Origin: Sphaerosporella brunnea
Taxonomy: Eukaryota > Ascomycota > Pezizomycetes > Pezizales > Pyronemataceae
DNA: 64,000 nt
Reading direction: 5' to 3'
Assembly (NCBI GenBank): GCA_008704415.1
Contig: VXIS01000039.1
Location: forward strand, 62,001-126,000
Under the pieces are notes generated by a model. It worked only from the letters and a program-made list of their open reading frames with translations, did no database searches and was not told the origin of the DNA. Positions 32,156 to 45,615 of the stretch are shown here, piece after piece. How positions within the stretch are numbered: the stretch's first letter is position 1; each line of letters opens with the position of its first letter. Both the position numbers and the translations under genes were made by a program.

Positions 32156-32787
32156 ATTGTATGCACGCATGAAAAAATAATTTACATTTGTATTCTATGC
32201 ACAGAGTAGAGTACTCTTGACCGCCAAACTCCCCGCCCTCGTCGTCTTCGGAGAGCCGGCCACAGACGGTTCTCGTTCCTGTGGAGTTATGTACCGAATC
32301 CGACTGCAATCCGACCTCCGAGGCATGTCGGCTATGCTGATCCACAGATGCCGTAAAGTCGGAAATTCTCGCTCCCGGAGAGAGACGGAAGAACGGAATA
32401 ACTCATTGGATCTGCATACCCGGCGGAATATCTATCAAATTGCCTAGGTACTCCAAATCGGCGCCTCTCCGTGAGGCAATTCACAATGGCCCATCCAGTT
32501 ACCTGTCCATCAACTTGCGGCAAAAACAGAATTTGTCCGATTATCCTGGCTTAGCCAGCTCAGGTCCACCTTCTTCTGCCTGAGAGCTCGTGTGCAAAAA
32601 AACATTTTCCATGGCCCTGTTTTACCTGTTTCAGGAAAGATACTTCTTGTATTCTGCCCTCAGAACCAGAGATACATGCCAAGCCAAACATGTTCCCGAA
32701 GCCGTTCTGTTCGGGCCGAATCACCCAAGCAAACAATTCAGCCCCAACTCCAACACGCAGAACCGCAAGCACTTCCTTCCCGTAACG

Positions 32788-33312
32788 ATGGAGTTCCCTG
32801 CAGGTTATCCGGCCACTACTAAACGCGCCGCTGGCTTCGTCAACGGTCTGCCGACCGACGCCATGGTCCTCGGCTTCGCCGATAAGATCCTTATAACGGT
32901 GACGCAGGAAGGCCGTCTCGCACAGTGGGTACGAATTCCATAAACGCCATGTCTTCGTCCTTTCGCCAGCTTCGGTGAACCACGGCTTCGATCTAACGGC
33001 TGAGACCTCTATCCTTCACAGTTCCATGTTCCTCTCGACTCGGCCCACCGTGTTTTGACGGAAGCATCCTCAGTCGATGACGAAGACTCCCTCCTGCCTC
33101 TTCCGCATCTCACGCCCAGGACGCTTCTCGGCGGAACGATTCCTGAACGAGAAGCTACCGGCCAGCTTCTCGCCGTACAGCTCGCCTCGATAATCACTAA
33201 GAAAAATAAAGACGAAGGGAGGATGGTTGTATGTGGACTGGGGATCCATTCCGCTGAGCTGGATCAACAGAGCTTCTTGGAAGTTGTTGAGCTGGTCGGC
33301 CGATGTCTTTGA
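32788..33312 (+). CDS. Proteasome assembly chaperone 3 (PAC3/POC3, Irc25-like)
   Basis: Small chaperone that, with its partner PAC4, helps assemble the alpha ring of the 20S proteasome. Two exons: 32788-32928 and 33022-33312, with a 93-bp intron (143 residues). The fold-defining segments are TTKRAAGFVNGLPTDAMVLG, FADKILITVTQEGRLAQW|FHVPL (joined across the intron), LLPLPHLTPRTLLGG and the terminal MVVCGLGIHS...FLEVVELVGRCL. The start at 32788 follows the family's length; upstream in-frame codons lack family features. It is divergent from malate dehydrogenase and in tandem with the purine phosphorylase 253 bp downstream. Confidence 0.85.
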
Positions 33313-33565
33313 ACGAGTTTCTGTGCTAGGAGGTAGATACCCGACTATCTGGTTGTTTTCAAAATCAGGTATATACATGCTCGTTGCGCTGCTTTGTGTT
33401 TTTCTTCAGATGATTGGTATCCACGCGTGCAGCTGTGTTCATCCAACGCGTGGTACATAGTGCTAGATTCGGAGATCTCCGTTCCACGAGCTTAAACCCC
33501 GCTCCAGTTCAAGGGACAACTCCCTCCATCAACACGCAGAGCTCCAACTGAACATCACAAACACC

Positions 33566-34746
33566 ATGCCGGCTACTAAACCCACAACCTTCCAACTGGT
33601 CACTCAGTCTGCGACCTACATTCAGTCCGTCGTCCCGGAAGAACTCAGAAACCCGAAAGTAGGGATCATCTGCGGTTCTGGCCTCGGAGGTCTTGTGGAC
33701 ACTCTCGAGGCAGCTCCCCAGATAGCCATTCCGTATTCTGATATCCCAGAATTCCCACACTCTACCGGTAGCTTTCCATCAAATCTACTTGGTATGTTGC
33801 CTTCTCGCTTACCATCTCCTCAGTTGTCGGGCATGCAGGTAAGCTTGTTTTTGGCCACCTGGGAGAGAAGAAGACGCCGGTGGTGGTGATGGTTGGACGC
33901 GCACAGTACGTATCGCACAAATCTGCCCCAAATTGGCAATCCTAACACGCGGCAGCTTCTACGAGGGGCATTCGATCGAAAAGGTCACGTTTCCAGTGAG
34001 AGTCATGAAGTTGCTGGGAATCCAATCGATCATTGTAACCAACGCCGCTGGCGGATTGAATCCGGAATACAACGTTGGCGATATCATGATCCTGAATGAT
34101 GTATGGGGTGTCTTGCATTCTATCTTGTTCTAAGGGCTAACCTCCATTTCCGGTGCAGCACATTAACTTCCCCGGTCTCGCAGGCAACCACCCTCTCCGA
34201 GGGCCCAATGAGGAGGCTTTTGGTACCCGTTTCCCCGCTCTATCTGATGCCTATGACCTTTCGTTCCGCAGAACCGTGCATCTGGCCTACCGAAAGCTGG
34301 AGACGGTTAGCACGAAACGGACAGTGAGAGAAGGAGTGTACGCATTCGTATCTGGACCGACCTTTGAGACCCGTGCAGAGTGTAGGATGTTGCGTGCCAT
34401 GGGAGCGGATGTGGTGGGCATGTCAACTGTTCCAGAGATTTGCGTAGCAAGACACGCCGGACTTCGGGTTCTTGCTATGAGTTTGGTCACCAACTGCGCG
34501 GTGTTGGAGCCCGGCCCGAGAGGCGACTCGTTACTGATTGAAAGCGCTCAAGGTGCTGGCGACGACCTCAACAACCTCCTTGAAGCAGGAAAGGCCAACC
34601 ATCAAGAGGTTTTGGAAGCTGGGAATGAAGCTGCAACCGACATGCAGGTTTGTAGAAACGTCCACACATAAATCCTTCATCGCTTGCTCACACATATTTG
34701 CCAGGCTCTTGTGCGAAAATTCATTGACGATATCGCCGAGCCGTGA
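33566..34746 (+). CDS. PNP1: Purine nucleoside phosphorylase
   Basis: Cytosolic trimeric enzyme of purine salvage: inosine or guanosine plus phosphate gives base plus ribose-1-phosphate. Five exons: 33566-33767, 33824-33905, 33956-34100, 34159-34647 and 34705-34746 (319 residues). It has the phosphate-binding GSGLGG (residue about 40), VVGHAGKLVFGHL, GRAHFYEGHS (joined across intron 2), VTNAAGGLNP, the purine-binding VSGPTFETRAE and VGMSTVPE. Lengths and motif order match the PNP/MTAP family; inosine/guanosine phosphorylase is preferred over MTA phosphorylase because of overall length and the FETRAE motif. Confidence 0.93.
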
Positions 34747-35089
34747 ATGACGCAACGAGAGATGATGCAGCCAAAGCATTACAGGCGTTTAGCAGCGAGC
34801 GATTAAGGTGTATTCAGTCAACCGCAGCCATCCTATCAAGCCGCGCTTGTAGACAAACTTATTTTGTACACTGAGGTTATTGCTCCGCTGTGACCAGTCC
34901 TCCACATACCGAAGTAGAGTAGGCATATGATTCTTTCAAGTAAGTATCTACTCAGTAGTTAAATTGGTATACATCACCGCAAGCTGAAGGAATTCGCTGT
35001 AGAATACAATACGAGTCTGATTTCATGGTGAATAATTCATGCAGAATTACGGAACACCAATCGGAAAACGACAATGAACCCCCCCCCCC

Positions 35090-35127
<38 letters not shown>

Positions 35128-35271
35128 GAAGCCAGTCAAATTCGGAACCGCCAGGACATTGAATTGTACACCACAAACAAATAAACACTGAGACTTGTAG
35201 TTATTGTCCCATCTGCAATTTTAGGAAGCGTCGACGACAGGCCTCAATGACGAGAGTCCAAGTTCGGGCGA
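34747..35271. other. Intergenic, convergent ends, with a C12A33 tract
   Basis: 525 bp between the PNP gene (+) and the uncharacterised gene (-). It contains C12 (35079-35090) followed directly by A33 (35091-35123), the longest homopolymer in the window. No gene is seen. Confidence 0.6.
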
Positions 35272-37305
35272 TTATTGTGTGTCAAGGAGATATTCTTCAT
35301 GTAAATGGCTACTATGCTGTGTCATCGCTGGAGGCATTGGGAAGGACTCCATTAACGTGTCTGGTAGCAGTTGAGTGTCGTTACGCATTTGTCGCTGTCC
35401 TAGTTCTGCCTGAACACCCCCTCTCGAGGGCACCTCAGCGGCATCATGGTTTGCGGACCCGAATTTCAACTCAAGGCGTCCCAGATCTTGCGACACATTT
35501 GTTGGGGAACCTACATCCGACCCGTCAGGAGATGGCAGTACGCTCTCCACGAACATGCTGTGTGGAAATTGTTGCGTACGGATTGGACGGAATTCCATCA
35601 AAGACTCCAAAGATTCTGTTTCATCATCAAAATCCCCCTCCTCCGCGGTGTTATGAGGAAGGATGCATCCCTGTGAGAAGCTGCCTTGTTCGGTGGAAGG
35701 ACTAGTGAAAGGAGCAATCGTGTCATAATCGAGGACATCGCTCGAGGTATCTCGAGCTAAATGCCCATGATCTGACCCCCAAGCCTGGGTTTTCGGAAAG
35801 AACATTGTCTGGCCCTCATGTTGATCATGATCTAAACTTTCCCTCTGAGAGCCAGTCGAACTGATTTGCGAGAGAGTTGACCGCAAGGGTTCCGTCTGAC
35901 TGATAGTTGATGCGGAACGAGAATTGTCACAGGCAATGGACGACTCCCTCGGGCCTGATTTGGGAATATATTCAGCGTGAGAGAGGTTGTTTTGCTCGCG
36001 GTGAGAAGAAGCAGATTCGTGTGAGACATGCATCACCTCAGAACTTTCAGCTTCTGAGGCTCGATCATTTTGTGGCGTGTTTTGGCTCTGATCTGCCCCA
36101 CCATTGAGGACACATTGCACCGGGGTAATAACATTGTCCTTGTCCGGATCCCGGGAGGCGGTGGCATGACGATACATACTATCAACGTCATACGCTTGAG
36201 CACGAACAGACTTTTTCTCGCCAGACCATGCTGCCGGTAGTGGTTTCTGCGACGCTCTTGACGAGGATTGAAGCACACGTCCGGCATTCGTTGCCAACTG
36301 GACGGATGGGGACGTTGTTACAGAATCAGCTGCCACAAAATCCGCTCTCTTGGCCGAGCGAGTGCTCGAAGCGGATATTCGCTCTCCTAGGGAAGGCCGA
36401 GACTTCCCTTCGCCTTCGCTCTCCGTGTCGGAAAGGTTACCTTGCGTGTCCTCATTTTCATACCATTGACTGCTCTTAATTATGGCCTTGGTTTCTGGCC
36501 ACCTTGTTTGGGATGCGGTACGGCTCTTTTTAATAGGCGTCTGGTGATCTCGAAAATAAGGCCGCGTCGGAGTCATCTGTGTTCTGAGAGGACTCATTGT
36601 AGGGCTCTGCGAGCTTGGAATCTCGCAACACGTTGCCGGCACAACTGCGGGACGCTTAGGGGTGGTAGGAGGCGGCGGCTTAAGCTTAGGCCTTATATTG
36701 GACTCTCTAGGAAGCTCACGAACTGAGGGCTGCGGGGTATCGGTGACATTATTTGAATCGTCGTTCGGAGTGTACGCATGGGTCTGAACTGATGCTTCGA
36801 GTTTGTCTATGGATGCTGGGAGACCGGATGGAAACGATGACACGGTCTTTGCCCTCGAATTTCTCGGCGAGAATCTTGGCTTCAGAATCCCGCTCGGTTT
36901 TCGGGAAATATAAGGATAGGCCGCCAGATCGAGATCTGAATCGAGATCCGACTCGACAAGGCCATCTTCGCAAAAATGCGGGCTCTGGGTCAATCCAGCA
37001 AATTGAGTCTCGGTCACCTCGTCAACCGCAACACGGTGATCCTGGCTGTCTTCCCGTATGCCTGAAATTCGGCGTCGTTTCGCATCCCCCCCACTATCGT
37101 CTTTGGGTATGGCAGCGAACCCGAACTTTGAAAGCTTCGCCTGCCTACCGGTGCTTTTGGAACTGGAAAGGGTTTTTGAACGTGCACTATCGTTGACGTA
37201 GGTAAGTCTCTGCTGTGATCGAGCGTGGAGGGATGATATAACACATATCTTTTGCGATCTAATTATCTGTTTCGCTTTCGATCGATATTTCGATGTTGAA
37301 GGCAT
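35272..37305 (-). CDS. Uncharacterised, largely disordered nuclear-type protein
   Basis: A single uninterrupted 677-residue ORF. I do not recognise an annotated domain. It is Ser/Pro/Thr-rich with many possible proline-directed phosphosites. The N-terminus has basic clusters (KYRSKAKQIIRSQK, DAKRRRIS) that could act as nuclear signals. A block around residues 220-305 looks more constrained (EIPSSQSPTMSPLRTQMTPT, then SQTRWPETKAIIKSSQWYEN). The C-terminus carries hydrophobic short motifs (LLPDTLMESFPMPP). From memory, similar EIPSSQ and LLPxSLM blocks occur in uncharacterised Pezizomycotina proteins; this is unverified. It is the only intronless gene of this size here, and shares a 269-bp divergent promoter with the actin-capping gene. 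Confidence 0.75.
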   Translation of the reverse strand: MPSTSKYRSKAKQIIRSQKICVISSLHARSQQRLTYVNDSARSKTLSSSKSTGRQAKLSKFGFAAIPKDDSGGDAKRRRISGIREDSQDHRVAVDEVTETQFAGLTQSPHFCEDGLVESDLDSDLDLAAYPYISRKPSGILKPRFSPRNSRAKTVSSFPSGLPASIDKLEASVQTHAYTPNDDSNNVTDTPQPSVRELPRESNIRPKLKPPPPTTPKRPAVVPATCCEIPSSQSPTMSPLRTQMTPTRPYFRDHQTPIKKSRTASQTRWPETKAIIKSSQWYENEDTQGNLSDTESEGEGKSRPSLGERISASSTRSAKRADFVAADSVTTSPSVQLATNAGRVLQSSSRASQKPLPAAWSGEKKSVRAQAYDVDSMYRHATASRDPDKDNVITPVQCVLNGGADQSQNTPQNDRASEAESSEVMHVSHESASSHREQNNLSHAEYIPKSGPRESSIACDNSRSASTISQTEPLRSTLSQISSTGSQRESLDHDQHEGQTMFFPKTQAWGSDHGHLARDTSSDVLDYDTIAPFTSPSTEQGSFSQGCILPHNTAEEGDFDDETESLESLMEFRPIRTQQFPHSMFVESVLPSPDGSDVGSPTNVSQDLGRLELKFGSANHDAAEVPSRGGVQAELGQRQMRNDTQLLPDTLMESFPMPPAMTQHSSHLHEEYLLDTQ

Positions 37306-37574
37306 AGCAGAGCGGTACTGGGGGTGATGAGGGTAATATGAGGAGGAGAGGATGGATTATCATAGTGCCTTTTATGACTCGCGCTATCATAAGCGATGAA
37401 TTGCCACTCGCTAGAGGCGCCACTCAGTTTAGCCACGCCAGCATCTTGTACGCCCAAGTGCCTAACCCCACCCCCTTATTCACAAGGTTGCCCCACCGCG
37501 AAGTTCTACGTGTAACAGCTTTAACCAGCAATCCAACCTTCTACCCAAGCTTGCGAGCCCTCAAGCACAGCAGA
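37306..37574. promoter_or_regulatory. Short bidirectional promoter, unknown gene / capping protein
   Basis: 269 bp separate the two divergent ATGs, so core promoters and leaders must overlap. No specific site is recognised. Confidence 0.5.
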
Positions 37575-38687
37575 ATGTCGTCTTCAGATGCAATCCAATC
37601 GGTTTCCAATTTCCTTCTAGATGCCCCTCCCGGAGAGGTTTGACTTCCTCAGAGTTTACTCTACAAGTCGCTGCTAATACCTATCGGCACAGCTTCAAGA
37701 TGTAATCTCAGGTAACTTCGTTCCGGGGAATTGGCCTGTTCATCGGACTAAGATATCCAGATGTCAAGGCTTTGATCGGAGATGATGCGTCTGTTGTCGC
37801 AGAACTCAACCCCGCCCTCGAAAAGTACAATAAAGCGCAGCTTATCTCTACTCTTCTCCCTGGAGGTGATCGACTGGTATGTCGCAGACTTTCCTAAAGG
37901 GACCTTGAGGTTGATGAATAGTCATCGAGTAGGTCATCGTTAGCGATTACAATGACCTGGGCGGCGGCAGGTTTTACGATGTTGAGAGCAAGAGCTCCTT
38001 CGCCTTCGACCATGTTTCCCAGGTTATTATCACTTGTGCATGTATTATGACAGCTTACAAAGCTGACCCAAGTTGCAGAAAGCTTTCGATGTCCAGAGCT
38101 ACATTTTGGAGTCCAAGAACGCTGAGCTAATGTGTTAAACACCGCTCCCGCGCTCTGGGTTGTAACAGGCCAATACTGACAAGTTATGCAGTACATCTCT
38201 CTTGAAGTCGCTTGGCCCGCATGTTTCGGAACACTATCCTTCGCTGCCTGCATATGGCGTGTATCCCTCATCGGAAGATACCACGATTGCGCTCGTCATC
38301 ACAGGCAACAAGTACAGTCCGGCGAACTACTGGAACGGACGTTGGCGCAGCATCTACACGTTCGATCCGGCTTCGAACGCACTTTCCGGAGAGATCAAGG
38401 TCGACGTCCATTACTACGAGGACGGCAACGTACGTCTCTTGACGACTCACGCCATTGAGGAGGAGATCTCTAGTGGCAATGCCGCCGATGTGGTGCGCAC
38501 TATCGCCAGAAAAGAGAAAGAGTACCAAGAAAACCTGAACGATGCTTTTGTTCAGCTCAGCGAGGGCGCGTTCAAGAGCCTCAGGCGTCAGCTGCCGATC
38601 ACCAGGCAAAAGATCGATTGGGACAAGATTGGTAGCTATCGTCTTGGTCAACAAGTTGGACTGTTTCCCACCCACGAGCACTCATAA
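37575..38687 (+). CDS. CAP1: F-actin capping protein alpha subunit
   Basis: Alpha half of the heterodimer that caps actin filament barbed ends, acting at cortical patches. Six exons: 37575-37637, 37693-37711, 37761-37876, 37933-38022, 38079-38131 and 38192-38687 (278 residues). Exon 2 is only 19 nt. Recognisable segments: SSDAIQSVSNFLLDAPPGE at the start, DYNDLGGGRFYDVESKSSFA, ALVITGNKYSPANYWNGRWR, ALSGEIKVDVHYYEDGNVRL, and the C-terminal actin-binding region near FKSLRRQLPITRQKIDWDKI. The last residues (LFPTHEHS) differ from the usual tail, so a missed alternative end is possible. It converges with the SNARE gene. Confidence 0.93.
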
Positions 38688-38971
38688 ATCCACGCAATGG
38701 GCAATGGAACGCTCTTGGGTTGTGCGCCGTCATTTACGAGAACACACCGGTCCTGCGTTCTGACAGACTGGCTGTTTGTACGGAGATACCCTGGATAGAT
38801 GATTAATTATATTTCTCTTCGGCTTTCGTGATATCCAGTGCTATAGCCAACCTCTGTAATCGTGTTTGGATGCGCATTGATGGTGGGAGAGCGCATCACC
38901 ATGGAACACAGACTGCAAAACCAGAACGCCAAGTACAAAACCACACGAGTCGTCACATCTCCGAGCCCAGT

Positions 38972-39401
38972 TCAACCAAAAAGCCATCCCCAGAGCAAAT
39001 ATAGAACCACGACGCCACCGACAATCATCGCAGCCAGTCGCAAGGTCTGAGTCTTTCCTCCAGTCTGTGCCATGAGACGTATGCGCCCGACGGAGTTTTT
39101 GAGGGAAGTGTTAAATGACGAGAGGACTTCATTCTGCGACAGCACCCAGAGCCATCAGTGCCATGCTAAATCTCAACCCAGAGACACGGAGCTATGTACG
39201 CACTGAGTGATCGATGACTTGATGGTCCCGTGCTTGGTCGTAGATATCAACAGTCACGCCGCGAAGGGCTGTGACTTTTGAGGCGAGGTCATCGAGAAGC
39301 GCGTTGTTTTGCCTATCGGGTTCCGAAGCGGTCAGCCACTAGAAAACACAGAAGGGGTTGCGTTCGAGTTTATACCTCTCGCGTTCGTACGCCTCTGACA
39401 T
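38972..39401 (-). CDS. Bet1/Sft1-type Golgi SNARE (Qc)
   Basis: A 98-residue tail-anchored SNARE for ER-Golgi or intra-Golgi fusion. Three exons: 39401-39376, 39312-39204 and 39133-38972, with introns of 63 and 70 bp. Each exon is too short to stand out as an ORF. The helix reads NNALLDDLASKVTALRGVTV then DIYDQARDHQVIDHS|NEVLSSFNTSLKN, with heptad hydrophobics and a glutamine (DQARD) near the expected zero layer. RLMAQTGGKTQTLRLAAMIV leads into the C-terminal anchor (GGVVVLYLLWGWLFG). ALRGVTVDIYD is typical of filamentous-fungal Bet1/Sft1 proteins; I cannot choose between the two. It lies tail-to-tail with CAP1, with 284 bp between stops. Confidence 0.85.
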
Positions 39402-41424
39402 TTCGCGAGTTTTATCACAAGAAAACAACTGCGTCTATACTCAGTTGCAGTGTAAGAAATTTCAGAAGAGGTGTATTTGCTGGATGTCGGTAGATATGGA
39501 GAATGGGAATGAAGGTGGATGGATACTCGAGCGCTCCACGTGATGGTTTTGTCAGGGGGTTTGAGAGCTTTGACGTAACAGTGTCACGACTTTGCATGAC
39601 ATGAAATTTTATGAAAATGCTTCATTGTAAGGCTTCTTGGTCTAAAATGATCAGACCAGTCACCATAAAACTATTCAAGGGTAAAGAAAGTCACAAGGAC
39701 TCACTCGACTTTAAAAGCGAGGCTCAAAACGAGGCACGTTGCGTGATGCTCCCACATCCAGCTAATGTCGAGTGATGACCAGAGTTTCCCGATACGAAGT
39801 GTCCATCGCCGCCATTGTGCTCGCTGAAACGTAGCTGACTTCTTCCGTCAGAACAGCGAGCCGAATGCGAAGCCACCACTCGCATGTTTCTTCAGCCACA
39901 TTCACACGTACATTCTACATTCCTTGGCGAAAGCGTCAAATGTAATTCAACTGACTGCCTCAATAGGGATCACCTTCAGGGCCTAGAGGTAGCTACAATG
40001 CTCCATTCATATACTGCTCAGCCGCGACTAAGGAGGTTGGTGGGAACCAGATGAGGGCGCTGCTCAAGTGACAGCCTGCTGATAGCTCTCACGTCCCACA
40101 GCTTTTGGTCAAACTGAAATGCAAGGCACATAGACTGAATCTGCAGAAGGGGTTGATTGAGGCGGAGAACTGTCAATATAAGGATAAAAAAAGGTTGTTG
40201 GTATGGTCTCTTGTCACCTTATATATAATGAGCGACCCGCGTCCCACATGTTCTGCGAGTGACATATCCTGAACGCCACCCAAAGTAGTATTTCCTGCAT
40301 TTCGACCTGGTCAGAGCAAGCTGAGGACTTCTGTTGAAACACCATTAACATCAGATGATTTTTCGTCCTATGGGCCCGCCACATATCTCAGCCACGAGAT
40401 TCTGCTTTACTCAATCAAGAAATACATATGTCTACGGTAGGAAGTACTATGGTAAAAAGGGGATGAATTATTGTTGCATGGTTCAAATTGTCAACATCTC
40501 AAACTGTATTGAAAGTATGTCGAGGCACGCAAGGCCTTCCCAATATTAATATCGCCTATCCACAGAAGTCACGCGACAACGATGTTTACCGTATCTCAGA
40601 AACATTTTTGTACCTGTAGCCAACAAACTATTGTTAAGATAGCAGCGCCGCCCCCCGGTGTAGAGATTGAAATCTGATGCATATCTAGGAGAAGTGCAAG
40701 TCTCGAGGGCCGAAAACTAGACAATGTTTACAGCTTTGTTTTGCACGATATACGCCTGATGTCGGCGTATCAGTACGGGCGTCTGTGTTGCCAACGATGC
40801 CGCCCAAACGTTTTTGTCACGTTGGGAACACGCTTGAGCGGGCATCTGGTAACTAACTCATTTGCAACCCCACCATTTCTATCTACCACAGCAGGTACGT
40901 CGAGATATCTTATACCCGCAGACCGAGTATGTGCATATCTTCGCAAAGACGACGCCGCCGCCAAAGTAACCCCGGTCTGCCTGTCCATCCATCACTGACC
41001 CCCATGCCAAATTAACGCCAGCTGCACTCTGACCTTCTCGTCATCCAACCCAACAACCACATTCACGTTCCCATCCCAACCATCCGATCAGCTGTCAGTC
41101 GCTGAGAGTGCAACAGAGCAAGAAGCCAAAGGAGAGAAAAAAAAGAACCCCCCCCCCCCCCTTCTCTAGAAACACACCTATCCTGCTGGACACATATATT
41201 TGCAGCCGCCGTTGGGATTGATCGCATCGTACAGCTGTTGAAACCCCCCCCCCCCCGGTCCAGCCTACATGGTACTATAGGTTCACGTTGGAGAGCAGCA
41301 AACAAACAAATAAAGGAAAAATAAAGATTTCAAGAAGCTCTCTCGAGAAGTCATTCTACAGCAGTTGCGTGCCCGACTCTACTCCAATTACCTAGTGCGT
41401 CAAAGAAAAAAAAAAACTCCCCCT
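39402..41424. other. 2-kb intergenic interval upstream of STE20
   Basis: No family-recognisable ORF on either strand. The distal part must contain the SNARE promoter. The last 300 bp before STE20 are C/CT-rich with two homopolymers, C14 (41148-41161) and C13 (41244-41256), and A-rich leader sequence. An ORF at 40741-40998 has no protein features I trust. Confidence 0.5.
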
Positions 41425-44227
<2,803 letters not shown>

Positions 44228-44905
44228 GTTCTTGCATTTGATTCGAAGGGTTTGCTGGCAATTGGCGTACTGAACTGGTTGATTGGTTTTGGTCTGGGCA
44301 TGGAACGAACTTTATAGATATCAACGTCCGTTGACTTCTTTGCTGTACAGCTGAACACTATCTTGGTTTTTTTGGTTTTTTTTTTTGGTTTTTCCGTTGT
44401 TAAGTACATGTTCTGCTTGATGGATTTGTCACGCTGTGTTCTGCGATGGGATTTTTCCGGGCCTTCGAGACAAATAGGTGTCTTTATCATGACTGAGCGC
44501 ATATGATGTATCTTTTTCTTTTCTTGTTTTTTTCTTTCTTCTCCATCTTGTCGTCGTATGATATCCACTTGCATAATGAAGGAGTCGGAGTGTGCTCGAT
44601 GTAAGCTTGTTGTTCTTGTGAGTACTTAACAGCCTGAGTAGTACTGCCTCCACAACTCGAAATCATAATCTGATATGCACCTCTATTTCTCTTACTATAC
44701 CTATTTGTGTTTTCCTCAAATTGTTGGAGCTGCCTACCACCCCACTCAATTTTATATATTCGTACGGCAACAAGATGTGTTGCCGCCGTTGGCCCATTGC
44801 GCGAGTGATTTCTCGTGGTTACCTGCCAATTCACACTGCAAGGGACACGCGTTAGTGTACTGATACTTGCACTGCCTGTGGCGGTGGGTACAAAGAGGTA
44901 CCAGG

Positions 44906-45024
44906 TACCGTAGAGATTCGGTACTAAGGCAATGTGGCTAAGTGACTTTGCCATGAGGCTGAGTGACTTCTCCACAGAGCGCAGTGACTTTGCCACATTG
45001 CCTTAGCACCGAATCTCTACGGTA
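44906..45024 (+). mobile_element. 119-bp palindromic MITE, copy 1
   Basis: Ends TACCGTAGAGATTCGGTACT... and the reverse complement TACCGTAGAGATTCGGTGCT..., giving TIRs of about 33 nt within TA borders. Between them lie three AGTGACTT octamers starting at 44941, 44962 and 44983, exactly 21 bp apart. The same element, same length, occurs inverted at 53658-53776 with only a few differences. There is no coding capacity. A Tc1/mariner-type origin is inferred from the TA border. Confidence 0.85.
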
Positions 45025-45031
45025 CTCAGAG

Positions 45032-45166
45032 TACTGTAGCGAGCAATGAGGTACGTACACGCTAGTGAGTCATCAACGTTAGCGCGCAGTGGCGAAGTCA
45101 CTGCGCCACTGTCACAAAAGGCCGCTGGTGACAGGTGACGTACGTACCTCATTGCTCGCTACAGTA
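45032..45166. mobile_element. 135-bp palindromic element with TA borders
   Basis: Left end TACTGTAGCGAGCAATGAGG then TACGTAC; right end GTACGTACCTCATTGCTCGC then TACAGTA, a perfect inverted repeat of 27 nt. It starts 7 bp after the 119-bp element. The centre contains GCAGTGGCGAAGTCACTGCG, which carries the octamer AGTGACTT in reverse, linking it to its neighbour. Confidence 0.8.
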
Positions 45167-45171
45167 TCACA

Positions 45172-45204
45172 CGCGCAGTGGCACAGTGACTTTGCCACTG
45201 CGCG
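45172..45204 (+). repeat. 33-bp hairpin
   Basis: CGCGCAGTGGCA and TGCCACTGCGCG form a perfect 12-bp stem around CAGTGACTT. It shares CAGTGACTTTGCCAC with the inside of the 119-bp element, so it may be a fragment of a related element. Confidence 0.7.
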
Positions 45205-45615
45205 GTCGAATGCTTTCTACGGTAGCTGACTAACAACTGTCCGCAATTTCCACCCAATTAATTTCAGGCTTGGCCTTCTCGCAACCTTAGCGGACGGAAG
45301 CTCGCATTAGTACATGTGATGCACACACAGCCCCTCACCACCCAACCACCAACACAGCCCACCAAGAAATCGTCATCGTCACTACCCTACCAGTTCTCTG
45401 CCTACCTACCTGTCAGTTGGCTCAGCATTCGGCCCCATCTATAACACCCAATTCGCAAACTCGTGAATACTACACATACTGCTTCACGTTACAGCACGCT
45501 TTAACCCCCCATTCATTACTCGCAGGAATAGATAAATTACCCTCTCCATCCACCACCGGGTGTCATCCCATAACCACCGCTTTGAGCTCTGTCGATATCA
45601 TAAGCTGCACCCAAG

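Larger units (their letters stand above)
31368..32787. promoter_or_regulatory. Divergent promoter interval, malate dehydrogenase / proteasome chaperone
   Basis: 1.4 kb between divergent starts. Next to malate dehydrogenase is a strongly G-rich plus-strand tract (31479-31545) with several runs of four or more G. An inverted repeat (32003-32155) sits in the middle. Short ORFs at 31557-32135 have no recognisable protein features and run through that repeat. Confidence 0.5.
44228..45615. other. Intergenic with a nested cluster of palindromic elements
   Basis: 1.4 kb between STE20 and HSE1 (tandem). The first 0.5 kb is T-rich 3' flank. 44906-45204 is almost entirely palindromic (three adjacent structures listed separately). 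The remaining 400 bp before 45616 are C-rich leader/promoter. No gene is seen. Confidence 0.6.

Noticed and set aside
40741..40998. 85-residue ORF upstream of STE20
   Set aside because: Equally long ORF on the opposite strand and no family resemblance.
41365..41424. Upstream in-frame ATG for STE20
   Set aside because: It adds a basic, lysine-rich leader encoded by an A-rich stretch that looks like 5' UTR; the ATG at 41425 has the better context.
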